Shown piece by piece: positions 44,982 to 58,172 of a stretch of 64,000 bases of DNA. How positions within the stretch are numbered: the stretch's first letter is position 1; every line of letters begins with the position of its first letter. The stretch is from positions 583,028 to 647,027 of the forward strand of contig SJOL01010039.1 in NCBI GenBank assembly GCA_004794785.1, written 5' to 3'. The translations under genes and the position numbers were made by a program. Below the pieces are notes generated by a model that made no database searches, was not told the origin of the DNA, and saw only the letters and a program-made list of their open reading frames with translations. The DNA comes from Opisthorchis felineus (lineage: Eukaryota; Platyhelminthes; Trematoda; Opisthorchiida; Opisthorchiidae).

Positions 44982-47900
44982 CCAAACAAAACAAACAAAC
45001 CAAATCAAGTCTTACATTTTTACCACATAATCTACTGACAGAAACTATCTGGATACACGCGGAAAAGGATGAACCTCGTGTTATATTCCTAAGTTTACGG
45101 AATACTTGACGTTTGCTTTGTGCATTCTGCCAGAAGACCAAGATCCTATCGCGAGCTTTGGGGTGTTAGAGTACCGTGCTCAAGTCTCGGTTGGGTCCCA
45201 CAACCACAGGCACACGAATGCGTTCTGTCCTTTCTGGTTTGATCAGACTGGTTAAGAGGAGTCGAACAGGCGTCTCTGATCAACAACTTCAGAATTTTGG
45301 CCACAGGACGAAGCGCCCACAAATCTTCTTGAATTCAAATAAGGCACAAAAGTTGGTCTGACCATCGGTTAGCCTATTCAAACGGGGTTTCGCTATCAGC
45401 TTATAGAACGTTCACTATGAACGGTCATCGAATCTCTTATTCAAAGAACTGACCGCTTCTAGAAAGGTTCTTTTCATGAAGGTTCATTGATTCGATACTA
45501 AAATTCTCAAACTCACCTCACCATTTGTGGAACCAATGCAAATGACCGTAATTAATCATACATAAAAAACTTCTGAAGTAAAAGGGGTAATGCTTTCAAA
45601 CATTTATAGGACTTCTTGGTTTCTCTGATTTTTATCATGCATTTTTTCGGGAACAGGACTCTGGAAAACATGTTTTCAGGTCGATCATATGGATATTACC
45701 ACAGACTAGCCCTATTTATGGCCACGATTCATTTCAGCTGGCCATAAAAGGCGAACTCCAAGCCATAAGCCAACGGTTACGAAATATTGTAGAACTCTGG
45801 TCAAGGCATTACTAACACACAGTGTCAGGCAAGGAACTTGTCATGATCACCGAGGCGGCATTATGGCCTCACTGACCAGGCAGTGCGGATACTTGCAGTG
45901 GATCAGAGGAAATAAAACTAAATGATCATGGTGTGGATGTCGGCAGAACTAACGGACAGTCTTCTTGTCAGGCAACGCCGCTAAAGTATTAGGTAAAGTA
46001 GGTAGGCCAAAGACACGACTGTAGGTCAGCTAATACAACAAAACGAACTGCTAATTGTGGTTCAAGTCATGGTGACAGTTAAGTTGACGAGTACTGCGTC
46101 AGCCTTCGTACAGTCTGCATTTTCTGATGGCTGAGACAAAATAGATTATCGATGAACAGTTCAACAGGTCTGAGTGTTCGGCTATTCACTGAGTGGAGTT
46201 GTTGTGCCACTAAACCACCAAAACCACCAAGGTGAGTAGACAGCGGATGTACATGGTCCAACCTTGTGATTTTGGCAAGGCATGTTTGATTGCAATATCA
46301 GAATGGCTCAGTAAAAACTTTCTAGTATTTAACAAGACGATAACTACAGACTATCCGTATATGGCGGGAAACGTTCTTAAAGTTTCAGTGTCCGCCATGT
46401 TGGAAAAATTGAATGGTAGCCGTCTTGTTTATTTGTCGATCTGCGGTTCGTACTCCAAGAAGCCCTACCCACCGAAATAAAATAGCAGAATTCAGCGCAG
46501 TCAGTCCTCCTTTAACACGCCCATGGTTACTCGCCCAACTTTGAGTCGGTTTCACGCCACGCGAAGCCACCTACGTTGACTTTAAACCGAGTGCGACCGC
46601 AATTATTAGTCATTTGGGTATGACGAAACCATCCATTAAGGACAATTTTTGTGCACAACCAAGCCATCAGGGTAGCGACAGAATATTTGATGTGTAACAT
46701 AGACGGTCCGCTTTGTGGCCAGTGTTCGGAAAGTTTCTACATTTAGGATACTGAAATGGCAAACTCTTGTACAAATGTCACCTCGAAATTTCTGCATCTC
46801 CATAAATCAAAGATGCTGTCTACAAAACGGCTCTAATCAGACCACTTTGCCAGATGAGGTATTATAAGGCACTGTTTTATCGGCTTGCCCACCGACTTGG
46901 TTCAACCCAATGCAGAGCAAATGAGTCCACTGTCATCCCAGTAAATCACTTGTTTAGCAAGCGCTATCCTTGCCCACGTTTTTGTTTTACCGCTGTTAGC
47001 TCCATCGGATGGCTTAATAGAAGCCATCTGTCAGAGCTGGACGCGGTGGGTGCTTCATCCTGAAGTGTCCAAAATGTCTTGCATTTGGCAGCGGTGTCGC
47101 TGACGTCAAAAATACCATAAGCTATTTTTCGTGTGCCCAAACCATAACTTCTCAGCGGGCATGCGACTCGCCTAATATTTTTTATTTACCTGGTACTATT
47201 CAACGTAACAGTTCCATGGAGTGCTAAAGGCTTCCACAGGCCTTAGAAGCTCGGGCTTAACAACGTCCGAAAATACTCGACAACTTGAGTCACTGACAAA
47301 CCTAACTGATAAGTGTGGGTAGCTACACTATCCAAGGCTGTTAACTCTAGCAGGTCTAGCCCATCGTAGCTGCAGCAGAACAGAATCATTTTGCGTGATT
47401 CCTATTCAGTAGGGTTTTTATACAACACATCTCGTGTCTGGCATGTTCGGCTGACCTCGATTAGATTGTCAACCATCATAGGTGTCGCGTTTGCAACCGT
47501 CTAACACCATCTTGTTTACGTATACGTGAGGGTCTGGAAGTTTCCTTCCTCAACCAGTGTACGACATCCATCTAGGTGACAAGCAATTGGTGTACATGGG
47601 TATCCCACCTCATAAACAGGGGTTGTCAATGATCAGAATCAGAAGACGTTCTGCATACATGCCTGTGAGCACGCGGAAAAATCATTCAGATTTAACCAGG
47701 TGCTAATCATTTCACGCATCTGACACATGAAGATTAGTAATGTGCTCGGCAAAGCAAAGCTTGTGGTGGTGGGGGACAGAGTTTACAGTGTGAAACTACC
47801 ATTGGCCAAATTGGTAGACCGTGAAACGACATTTTTTACAACTCCTCGGCCAAGGAACCGACAGGTCCCAAAAAACATTCCAAGCTCATTTACATCCGGA

Positions 47901-48029
47901 CAAACTTGTCAAAAGCACATTTCTGTACGCGAACTGTGAAGACAATATCAATGAAAAAATACACCATTTCAACCAGAAGCACAGCGAACTCCAGCTGGTT
48001 GCCCGATCAACAATTTCGTAAGACAATCA
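44982..48029. other. Non-coding stretch
   Basis: A strong donor context AAG|GTGAGT at 46219 follows an open stretch starting MNSSTGLSVRLFTEWSCCAT and KPPKPP, but it has no credible acceptor and I suspect a dispersed repeat. Nothing else is supported. Confidence 0.35.
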
Positions 48030-48145
48030 CTACTGGTGATTCCCAATAAGGATGAAGTGGCTGTACAGTGCTTTTCGGCTTTTTAGCACAAATTAGCTTC
48101 ACTTACACTGCAAAATTCAAAATCTTCTCATGCTAACAACAACAG
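48030..48145 (+). repeat. Family II repeat fragment
   Basis: GATTCCCAATAAGGATGAAG, CTGTACAGTGCTTTTCGGCT and TTCACTTACACTGCAAAATT are the reverse complement of the family II body at 5.3, 34.9 and 57.2 kb. The tRNA-like head is missing. Confidence 0.7.
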
Positions 48146-51100
48146 TTGGCATACCGGAGGAACGGAAAATATGGGGGATATTAAACCTCCAGGACGGTTA
48201 AGAAAGCCGACGGACAATGTCGGGTCGTACGAGGTCCTGAGTTGCAGAAGGAAGGCCCAAGAAAAAGTGTAATTCAGTTTGCGTATGAATGGTCATCACA
48301 GTCCATAGATTTGGTCTAAGTTGATTTCTTTCTTTAAAGGTAACTGAAGTCGGCGGTATACGCTAGTCGACCGAGGACTCTGAAGCAAAGGAACCAATCC
48401 ACCACAGTTTTATTTGGATGAATACAAAAGTCCAGGGCTCATTCTGGAAGAAGATCCCTGTTTCCAAACAGAACAACGACCAACATTTTGAGCTTCTGAA
48501 TTTTTTTCAACCCAACACTCAATTTTCACGTCCCGTTTTTCTGGTGACACAGATAAATCGGGTCACACATGTGGAGTAAGGCGCGAAGAGTAAGACAGGA
48601 GAAAGTGGTGAAAAGTCATACTAAAGGATTTACTAAATAAGCAGCTTTATGGATAAAGTGCCTTCCTGGGGAGTTCAGTAAATCTATACTTGCAACAAAC
48701 TGTCGTAGTTGTAGTGGCGATGTTTTTTGTTGAATATGACGGACTGTTTATTTCAACTCCCAGACTACACTGGCAGAATCTGAATTGACTGGCCCTATCA
48801 CCGCTACCCAGGTTGGAGATGCTCGCTTCTCAAGAGACTACCTTAGATTAGTACCGCTGTTTGGGCTGTGTTTATACAATTCCAGTGGGTACAAAGCTGG
48901 ATACTTTGTACCCTGATGAGAAGATGTATAAGAATTGCGGTTGAATCGGCGATGATCCTTGAATATCAGGATTTGCTATTAGAATATTACAGTTGATCAA
49001 ACCCAGTAAAGTAAAAGTGTGACCCCCAGCGGTTTGCCTTAGGGAACATGTGGAACAGAACAGAAACAGTTAAACCCAAAAAAACTTTTCCTCATGCACC
49101 CTTGAGACAGCAACTTGATAAAGGATATGCTAACCAGAAGTTCTTCCGGAGGGATACACTGAATGTTTACCGTGGCTAAACTTCGATACTTTCCAAACTT
49201 CACCTCTTCAGTGCTCGCAAAATAAAAACAAACTGCCAGTGTCGATCTTTTTGGTGGTCGCTGTTGGATTCATGTGCGCATTTAGTACCAATCACGTAGG
49301 TCACAGAACCCGACGCTTGTTTAAGCAAACTACAGAACACTGCCCAAAGTGACTTGTCTAGGAGTTAGAGGTGAAAACTAAAGTTCTGTTACAGCCCAGC
49401 ACACGGGACATGTAGTCAACTGGGACACCGTAACAAAACTGGTCCAAGGCGGTCAGCTACGCAATCTCACGCTTCCCGTGGCTATTGCCATCTGACTCCC
49501 AAAACCAGAGCTTTGCGTACAATCCCTCCAGCCGGACTGATTATGTGTTAAGTCACCTTTTTTCCTGAATGGCGATTTGGCCTTACTGTAATAATTGGTT
49601 CACGTGCATTATGTTTAGCCTTATATATGATCCACATCGGCCAGCAGATGAACGAAAACACGTGTCCTCCTAGCGTTCCCTTTTCAGATGTCACAAGTCC
49701 AGTAACCTTGACTTACATCTCAAATAAGCCATCAGTTGAGTTATTTATTCACCTGCTTGAATAGTCCAGTAGAAGTGTCACCAAATGACACAAAATTCAT
49801 CTACAATTTTTCAGTAGCACCAATACAAATCTCATATCATAAAGTCTCTACGATGTCAATAAGATATGTCAGTTGTCTGCTTGTTCCAACCCAAAAGCCC
49901 GTGCTGGACTGGTTCCGCACGCCCCAATGACCACAATAAGTAAAAGTGTCAATCAACAGTTCCCACTGAACAACGTGCTTAGAAGTCATGGCAACGTGCT
50001 TTCCGATAGCTGTTCCATGACAGGATTACTCCCGGTACGCCTGATACCCACAGTGTTTAGGTTGCGTTGCCAACTCACCCAGTAAGACAGGTAGTATAAA
50101 GCGGATATTCTCCCAATTAGCGGAAGAGTTTGGTGTGTTTTTCCGAGAGGTGAGTTGACCGGGCGACGTAAATTGCAAACAGTAAGGTGTTCCGTGGTTT
50201 GTAAATAAACGATGCCCAAAAATTTTTGTATAAGCAAACTGGCGCCAAAATGATCATCTCTGATCACCGTACACTTCCGCATGATCGAGAAGTTGAACAA
50301 CTTCAGACAGTTTTATCCTGAACAATGCTCATCGGTAGCACCAATCTCTGAGTTTTTTAACATGGGGTAATGGTGAACATTCCGCTCTTACTTGTGAAAA
50401 CTGACCGGTGTGTAGGTTATTAGTGAAGTACACGAACACTGACATTAAATATCTGGTGAAAGTATGGCGCAATCTTCTGTTGCTTTCAAAACTTGTAGTA
50501 TAATTTTGTAACAAACAAATCATTTGTTCACCAGAAGTTTTCTAACATTGAAGAGGACAAAGATACCTGAAGCACGGAAACGTTTTTCCTCCTGTAACCG
50601 GCAGTAGTCAGGGCGCCTTTAATTTTGAAAGTCAAAAAGACTGTTGCCAAAAAACTGTAAAGAATAGACTATAAACTGACTTTCTTTTTCTATCAAAGGG
50701 GTACTGAAATTAAACAGAGGTCTTATGGAGCTTACCTGTCAAGCCGGTGGTGAACAGTCTCCAAAAGCACAAAAACTGGTTTGCAATGTTCTACGTGACA
50801 AACATGTAGGTCTGCTTTGTTGAAGTTAACCTTCAAATTCGCAGAAAGGCGATCAACATTTCTGCACCAGATGTGCACCGATCCAACAAATTCCTAACGA
50901 GTAAGCCAACCTGAATACTCAGCATCGCTGAATCGTTCGGTACCAATCCACTGAAATATGCTCATTGGTGCAGTACATCCTTTATGTTGCGAACGCAAGC
51001 GAACAAAGGAAATGCGTTCATAACAGTGAGATGGTTGCATTCTGGAGGGATGAGCAGTTCTTATCCGCTGCAATGGATAGGCAGAATCATATGGTTGTAT

Positions 51101-51319
51101 CACGGTGGACTAGTTCATTGAGGGTTTGCTGGATATACACCGTAGAATGACATCACATTCAGCGCACTTGGCCGAGTTGATGAAATCACCGACTACCATT
51201 TAGGTAACCTGAATTCAACCCCCATTAGCGCCTTCAGTGCCTGCCATAATAATTTGTACACATGCTGTTTCAAAAAAGCGCTTTCAGTTTTGCAAATGTG
51301 AAGCAACAAAGTCTTGCGT
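48146..51319. other. Non-coding stretch
   Basis: I see no supported gene, RNA or recognised repeat. Confidence 0.4.
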
Positions 51320-51730
51320 TCACCTGAAGAACGCATAAAAACAAGCACCGCAGTTTGTTTCCAAAAACCGTACATCCACCATTCGTAAACTGTCCACTCC
51401 TTGTGAGACCGACATGTCTGCCATCAAAGCACCGGGACCGCACTTCTGTTTTTGGTCCATCGACTTTGTTTCTAAGATGTTTTTTAGCATAACTATTGTA
51501 AGGAAACAGCAGGGCAGTGCAACCACTATTGTTCCAAGCAGGACGCAACACCGAAAGAGTGAAAAGCCGTGAAAATCATTTGACTTATTCTTGTTGTTAC
51601 TGTTCGTCCTGTCTCTGTTTGCGCTGATGCACCCTGGTGTATTCTTCAATCGGGACTGACTTAATGGTAAACAAACTATTTTACTTTTAAGACAACACAT
51701 TCGAAGGATAGGCACATTTTCCCATGACAG
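51320..51730 (-). other. Open frame with one predicted membrane segment, uncertain
   Basis: The minus strand is open and includes a hydrophobic run CCVLLGTIVVALPCCFLTIV followed by MLKNILETKSMDQ and GALMADMSVSQGVDSLRM, ending TTCTTCAG|GTGAAC, a fair donor. It would suit the first exon of a type II membrane protein. There is no good start context and no known domain, and a frame of this length is expected by chance in a window this size. Confidence 0.18.
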
Positions 51731-51799
51731 AGCTGTTTCTCTTCTGGCAGAGTTGCTAATAAAAACGAATTCCCTTGTTTTGTGCACCAGAGTAACAAA

Positions 51800-52479
51800 C
51801 TGTGGAGATATCTGTAGTTTTCTGACCGTCCTGGGTAGGTCTTATCTGTTTTTAGTGAATGCGCGTGAAGTTTAAAAAGTAACTGGACTACACTATTATA
51901 AAATGTGGAATCCGTAAGACAACCGTAATTTCCGGTTACCTAAATAACAAAAAATGAGCAATTCTATTGCTACTCAGGTGTTTTGGGATTGAAGCCACAG
52001 TGCTGTACAATTAAGTAGGAACATACATCCCAGTGCAACAACCAACATTCATTTGGATATCAAGTATCGAATGAATATATATTGTTACAGCATTGTTGCA
52101 ACCAAGAAATGTCCCAAAGGATGATGTCATGCCCCTAACCTAGGCTAAATTATCGGTCAAGTTAAGCCAAGTTCAGTGAAGATCCCGCAGTATGGTCAAA
52201 TAGTGCCAATGTTATCGCCTGTCTTCTAACTTGCCTGGATTTTTAAGGATTTTCCAATATTCCTTCTTCCCGGAGAGCAAATCGATAATTTGAGGAGCTA
52301 GAAAGTGTCCCCCTTTGTTTCTGGGGAAGGGTTTGTTTTCTCGATGGTCATTGCAATGGAAAAATTCCGCATCGCAATTCTGAAGACATTCTGTCAAAAA
52401 ATTTAAACGAAAGGGCTTCTCGACAGTATACCAAACAATAAAACGCAATGAAATACACTCACCTGCAAGTTACACTGAT
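51800..52479. other. Non-coding stretch
   Basis: I see nothing supportable here. Confidence 0.4.
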
Positions 52480-52560
52480 GTTAACTAGAAAATCACTGGA
52501 TCCCTCGTTTATGGTACTCTTCAGTTGAGTCTGTCTTACTGCGATCATATCCCGTAAATT
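52480..52560 (+). repeat. Family IV repeat fragment
   Basis: CCTCGTTTATGGTACTCTTC then AGTTGAGTCTG aligns with CGCTCGTTTATGATATTCTT and AACTGAGTGTG at 40347. Confidence 0.5.
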
Positions 52561-53352
52561 GCAAATGAGTGCATTTCACCACTTGTGTAGAATTTTTGTG
52601 TTTACTTAGAGTATAGAATTGGTGGTAACTTGGGACTACGCCTACCTGATGCGTCCCAACTAGGGTGAAACCGGTCAGGGGCTGTTGAATAACGACCCAA
52701 TAAGCGGTGAGTTGTGTCCGCAAAACAAAACTTATAGTTCCTCCGTATTTCAGGCACACAACAAAGTTCACCTAAGGCCAAAAAATCTCAAAGGCTATCA
52801 ATGACAAGACCGCTGTGAAGCTCCTAAAACCTGGAGATTGGCAACAGGGTCAGTCGTTCAACATAAAAAATAGTGCTGTCTGCTAGCGACTGACTGTCGG
52901 CTCACTGAGGGCGCTGGGTCAGAACAGGCCAGCAGAACAAAGGACAACGAATAGTAACTTTTCGTGTGGGAAACCAAACAAAGGTTACGATGCGAGAACC
53001 AGAAATCAGGTCTCAAGGTCAACCGCACAGCAAACTATCAGGATTCAGGTTGCACAATAAACCAGCCATAGCAATTATCCTGGTTATCAATGTTAAGCCA
53101 GGGGCAATCTGCGTGTTCGCATGAATGCACGAACAACACCCATACACACCGACCAAAACTGCATTGTTGATGTCACTTTAACTAATGACGGAATATTCGC
53201 TACTGAGTAGCTTAAATCAGCGGAAGAATCAACAGCCATCGCAGCAAATTGAAGTATTTATATTCCCCTTCTCCTCTTCACGTTCTTCTTTGTAACGCTT
53301 TAAAAAAGCTATCCTAAACTACAAAAAAAATTTGTGTAAGGAATGTTTTCAG

Positions 53353-53528
53353 ACATTTACAATCAACCCGTGACTTACCTCCGGATGAAAACTTATTGGG
53401 ATCACGCAAAAAATGAAGCACAACAGACTTTTAAACGACGAACAGAGGAAAAGAAAATTTGGCCCCATGAAATATCTTCTGAACGACGAGTGGAACGAGC
53501 AACATGTAGCGCAACTAAGGCATCATAG
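53353..53528 (+). CDS. Candidate terminal exon, uncertain
   Basis: After GTAAGGAATGTTTTCAG the frame, with two leading bases, runs 57 codons to TAG. It is rich in Lys, Arg and Glu (YLRMKTYWDHAKNEAQQTFK, RRTEEKKIWPHEISSERRVE), unlike random AT-rich sequence. The pyrimidine tract is short and no partner exon was found. Confidence 0.22.
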
Positions 53529-55585
53529 CCAAATATTCATATCGTATCATAGTTATTTTCCGGCTCTCGTGTAAGCTTTTTTATTTAGAATTTCGCAATA
53601 AGCTACTTAGGTTTTCCGGGGTTTTTGTTAGCCTGTGTTTGAAAATCATTTTGTGGCTATGCAAACTGATTGATTTATGGCAAATAGTTCAGTGGATTTA
53701 TAGTGGTTTTGCCCACTCGTTGACATTATTGGTAACTTGCTTATGGTCATCGCATGTATTTGCGTGAATATTTTTTGTATTTCCGTATTTATCTATGCGT
53801 ACGACTAATCTCACCTATCCAACAATCAGTATCCAGTTGCGCGTACGGTATAGCGCCTGTACGATTTTCCAATTGAACGTAAGTCGTACTTCCGTACAAA
53901 CAGTCGGTCGTGTACTCTTATTTGACATCCTAACAGGTATAATTGCGTTAGTGATTGAGGCCTTCAATATATACACCCAGTCTGCTCACTTTCCGTAGAA
54001 TCAGAAACGTGGAGCACTAGCCAGTTTTCTAACCTAACAAATGTCTGTGATGAACAAATCGGATACAAAACATGCTTCACGAACCAAAGTAATTCTATTA
54101 TAAAATCGACCAAATGAAGAGTAAACGATTCAGTTCGTAAACACTCGTTGCTTAGCAACCGTCCCGTCATGTAATCTTTGATCTGTGCCTGGGTGGAACA
54201 GTGACATAATGAAGAAACATGCACATTTTTCCAACGGTATCAAACCCACCCAACAATAAACGAATTTCATGCTTTTACAATTAATGCGGTCCGGTCGTTT
54301 TGAAGGAAATTCTCCCCTAAACTGCCTGGAAGAGACCAATTAATGGTTGACTGAGCACAGCCACATAACTTTATGAATTGGCTGGAAGTAGGACGCAGAC
54401 AATAAAAGGGTTCATAATACAGAACGGTTTCTTTTGGATCAGTTTGTATTGAGGAAAAATAACGAAGAAGTGGACAGATTTAAAGCTAGGAATTCCCTAA
54501 TTTCAAAACAAAATTTGATGAGACACAACGGAAGGTCATTAAGACGAACTCACATTGAACATCTCGCCTAAACTGAAACACAAAGAGGGGTTGTTCTTAG
54601 AGCCATTTCTCTGAGAATGACTTGATGTTAGAACGGACTGTCTTATGGTCATGGGGATAGCAACTGCTCTTGTCAAAATAAAACGATAAGATTCATCCGG
54701 TGGGGTAGCATTTTGTTGATCACTTTCTCTAATGATATGTTAACCATGGCAGTATAGATTTGGTAGCCTCTTAATGCCCCGACAAGACTATCCTGGTTGG
54801 TTCAAATCAGAGCTCATAGTGACAGAAAGAAGCATCAGATGCGGCTTTGCTCGACAGCAATGTGTGTGCCAGATCTCCGACATACGAGGCAAGCGCGTTA
54901 CTCCCCGGATCACAAAAATACGTACACGTAATCGAATGAAGCTGTTCAGCATGTTTGTGGCTTCCGTGTAGCCTACTGGGTAGGAAATCTTGATACCAGA
55001 AGCTCAGTCGATTGGCACCACCAACGCAGCTACTGAGGCGCTGTTCGAGGTGTCATGTGAATCAGTCAAACACCCAGGATACGAACATGTTCACCCCTTC
55101 AGATGTAATAATTCATACCCGCTTAGCATGCCCCGGACACTACACGTCAGTCTTGCATGTCAGGGTCGGTAGCATACATTGATGGTAACATCAAGAAAGA
55201 AACCAAGGTCTACTGTTTATTTTTTGGTGTACAGTAACCAGGATATTTGTGTCGGGTTACGAGGACGACTGTTCAAGCGACGGTGATGTCGCTACGAACT
55301 TTACAAACACCGGAACTGCTCACGAGTAATGAAAGAAAATCTGTGATATTTTGACAGGTAGATTCAAATCTGGCGTGGCAAGTGATCCACGATGGTATGT
55401 TTGACCAAGCCTACAGCCTGGATCCTGTTGATCCAACACAGCGTGCTTGAAACTTAGACTCCCGGGGCACATACTACTAGACACCATTGGTATTTACGGT
55501 CAGCGTGGGTTGAGAAACACTCCAGCACTTCTCATTATGGCTTGGAATATAGGTACCGACTCGTCAAATTGTCAATAAATAATAA
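53529..55585. other. Non-coding stretch
   Basis: I see no supported gene or recognised element. Confidence 0.4.
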
Positions 55586-55767
55586 TCGCTCAGCTGTAAC
55601 ACCCTCTAGGTGCTTAGCTGCCATGATACCCGAAGGAAGCAAAGGAGATGAGATACTGCCAGGTTGCCCAAGACTGGACAGAAGCAGTCGAGATACTGAG
55701 GTTGGGTTCGAAACACGGACCTTCCGGTCAGTAATTTCGTGCCTTAACCACTGAGCTACCTCGAGCT
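55586..55767 (-). mobile_element. tRNA-derived SINE (family I)
   Basis: The minus-strand head has GGTAGCTCAGTGGTTAAGGC. The B box is slightly mutated (GTTTCGAACCC). The body has CTTGGGCAACCTGGCAGTAT and the tail is AGCTGAGCGATTATTATT. It is the only complete family I copy in the right half of the window. Confidence 0.92.
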
Positions 55768-56734
55768 TCGTCGATTTATTAAACGGACTAGAACTGGAAG
55801 ATTCATTCATGTAAGCACTTGACGTGTCTTCATTGCTTACCAAAGTCCTGTTGACTGAAACTGTAAATTATTCGTGTAATATCATCGAGACGTTCAACTT
55901 GCACTTGCAGTGCCACTCACTGATTTTAGAGGATTCCTCCAACTAGCTACATTGAATATGTAACTGCTACCGTGGTGAATGAAGATATACCGGTACAAAA
56001 TCTCTTAAAACTCACAGAATTTCTGAGAGACAACGGATTTCCGAATAATTCGCTTAGGAAACGTATGAACAGAGAATAACCCAAGGCAGTTATGAGCCCA
56101 GGCAGAAGAAGGCCCATCTACTGTAAGGAGGTGCTATACTCGCCGAACAACCAAAAGGGGGCATTACATCATCCTTAGAAAGTTTTCCCGGCCTCGGTAA
56201 TTTAAACCCCCTTCACGAACAAAAGTATGTGTTCCTCTATCGTCAGATTATGTCGTCCTCTGGCTGCTGTGCAGCGGGAAACTATAACACAATACGATCA
56301 AGGAATAAAGGAACATGATCCATCTTGTCTTGTTTCTGGATCCAGGAGAACAATAACCATTTCGTAACTGATGCTGCTGACATCCGACACTGTGACCCGA
56401 TTCGTTGTTGGCAAAGGCGTTTTGTTCTCACGCTGGACTTGCCACGACTTAGCTCATTTCCCTCCACACAAATCCGGTCCTGAACGCAACCACAACACAG
56501 CTTCTGCCGACAGCCTAGTGTCAGTTGATTGGCATTTTTTAACAGCTAGCTAATAAGTTCGCCCCTGTTTTCTCTTTTTTGCGCCTTCTTCACCCAGTTC
56601 CGCCTTAACCTCTGCAAAAGAATGACTTAGGGCGACTGCTGAAAAAATGTTCGTCAACCCATCTCCACTCTTATACATCGGATGGCCCAGAACGATATAA
56701 GTTAGCGATAGGCTTGTCGCCTTATGCTTGTCGA
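55768..56734. other. Non-coding stretch
   Basis: I see nothing supportable here. Confidence 0.4.
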
Positions 56735-56840
56735 TCAGGCGGCAGTTGATCTATTTGCCAAGTCTATCAGTTGGACCGTAAACTTATAATCATCAGTCGA
56801 GGAGAATTCGTCAGTGCGCGTTTGAGTGGGTACCCTCCTC
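56735..56840 (-). repeat. Family V dispersed repeat, copy 2
   Basis: It aligns with 43236-43320 at both nucleotide and peptide level (RTDEFSSTDDYKFTVQL against RTDDVTSVGDETFAIQL). Extent beyond the aligned block is unknown. Confidence 0.5.
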
Positions 56841-57149
56841 TTCCCATTTGCGTTTATATAGTCTTCAAAGAGTATGAGGCAAATACGGGCGAGAAATGTT
56901 ACTGATGCTTCCACACAAAAAATGGTTTGCAATGAAGTTCTATTTGAATTGACACACGGAAAAATTCTATAATAAGCCTGAAGTAAAAATCTCGAAAAAT
57001 GTGGTCTAGTCTCGGTGTGTACATTCAAACTAAACTGGAACCAAGCACGTGTAATGTCGGTTACGGCACCAAACTACTACAATAATTTGGGAGACTAGAT
57101 CTCGTCAAGCCAATGATTTTTGGAGCTGACTGTTCCGTATAACATCCAT

Positions 57150-57367
57150 AGCTTGTTGGTAGTGTGAGGAGATTCGGGAATTGTTGTGCAGATTTCGTCC
57201 TGTAAGTGAAGCCAATCAATGCTGAAAAGCAGAGAAGCACTGTGCAGCTGTTTCATCCTTATTGGGATGTGAGATTCGCACTGCTGACGATTCCCAATAA
57301 GGACGAAACAGCTGTACAGTGCTTTTCGGCTTTTCAGCATAGATTGGATTCACTTACAGGACGAAAT
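57150..57367. repeat. Family II repeat arranged as a 76-bp inverted repeat
   Basis: Arms 57192-57267 and 57292-57367 are reverse complements at 70 of 76 positions, separated by 24 bases. Each arm is a family II body (GTAAGTGAAGCCAATCAATG, AAGCACTGTGCAGCTGTTTC). The left copy extends outward to GGTAGTGTGAGGAGATTCGG at 57160. A transcript through it would form a long hairpin. Confidence 0.9.
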
Positions 57368-58095
57368 TAACTGCTGGTGGCTGAGATGAGGTAAATAGGA
57401 AGAAAGTCCTCGGGATGGACCAGATTGTTGGTTGATCGACCATCTGCAACGCTCCTCGTTTTTCCATTAAACTCGCTCCTTGCACAAATGTAAACAATGT
57501 TTGACCTTGTTGGAATTTAGCGGTGGGAGTATGTCAGTTCACCGGCGGGTAAATGGCTCAGGGATAAGGCTACAGCACAGGGGCTGACTAAGCAGCAGTG
57601 TGAATCTCATCACAACCAGAAAAACAGCACGAGCCGCCGCTAAACTTCTGCCATTTAGGACGGCTGTTCCGTTCAGAAACTTGTCTTGTCCAAGTCTATT
57701 ATCTCCTAATTTTATTTTGGTATGCTTATCAAATGATGTGATTGCGGGGTAGATCATGTTGTGAATTCGTTTCCATGCAGTGCAGTTTCATTATAGCCTT
57801 ATTTTCGAAATTTAAGCTGACGTAGAAAGACATTACAGCAAAATTTGTCGCAAAACTCACTTTTATACCTGCAATCGATCAGTCGAAATAAAAAAAATTG
57901 TAATACGCAAGGCTATTGATAAAGTCCCATAAAAAAGGTAGGAAGAATGAGATGACGAACTGTGTTTCAGTCAAAACACAGGCGGAAACCGCTGTCTACC
58001 ATAAAATCGATCGAGCAGTCTAGGCCTATAAAATGTGACTGATTATGGTGGTAACCGGAGATTCAACTGAATCCCAGCTGAATCTCACGGTTACA
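57368..58095. other. Non-coding stretch with a worn tRNA-like segment
   Basis: GGGTAAATGGCTCAGGGATA at 57546 resembles a tRNA A-box region and GTGTGAATCTC at 57599 a degraded B box, so a SINE head remnant is possible. Nothing else is supported. Confidence 0.25.
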
Positions 58096-58099
58096 ACAT

Positions 58100-58172
58100 T
58101 CTTAAAATAAATTTTCTCTACAAAAGCCGTCTCGTGGTTCAGTTGGTACGATATCCGAGGTATCACAGCACG
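58100..58172 (+). repeat. Family IV repeat fragment
   Basis: CGTCTCGTGGTTCAGTTGGT then ACGATATCCGAGGTATCACA aligns with CCTCATGTTTCAGTTGGTGC and GATACTCGAGATATCATA at 40393. Confidence 0.55.

Noticed and set aside
46153..46219. Exon starting MNSSTGLSVRLFTEW with donor AAG|GTGAGT
   Set aside because: No acceptor or partner exon, and the peptide has the feel of a dispersed repeat product.
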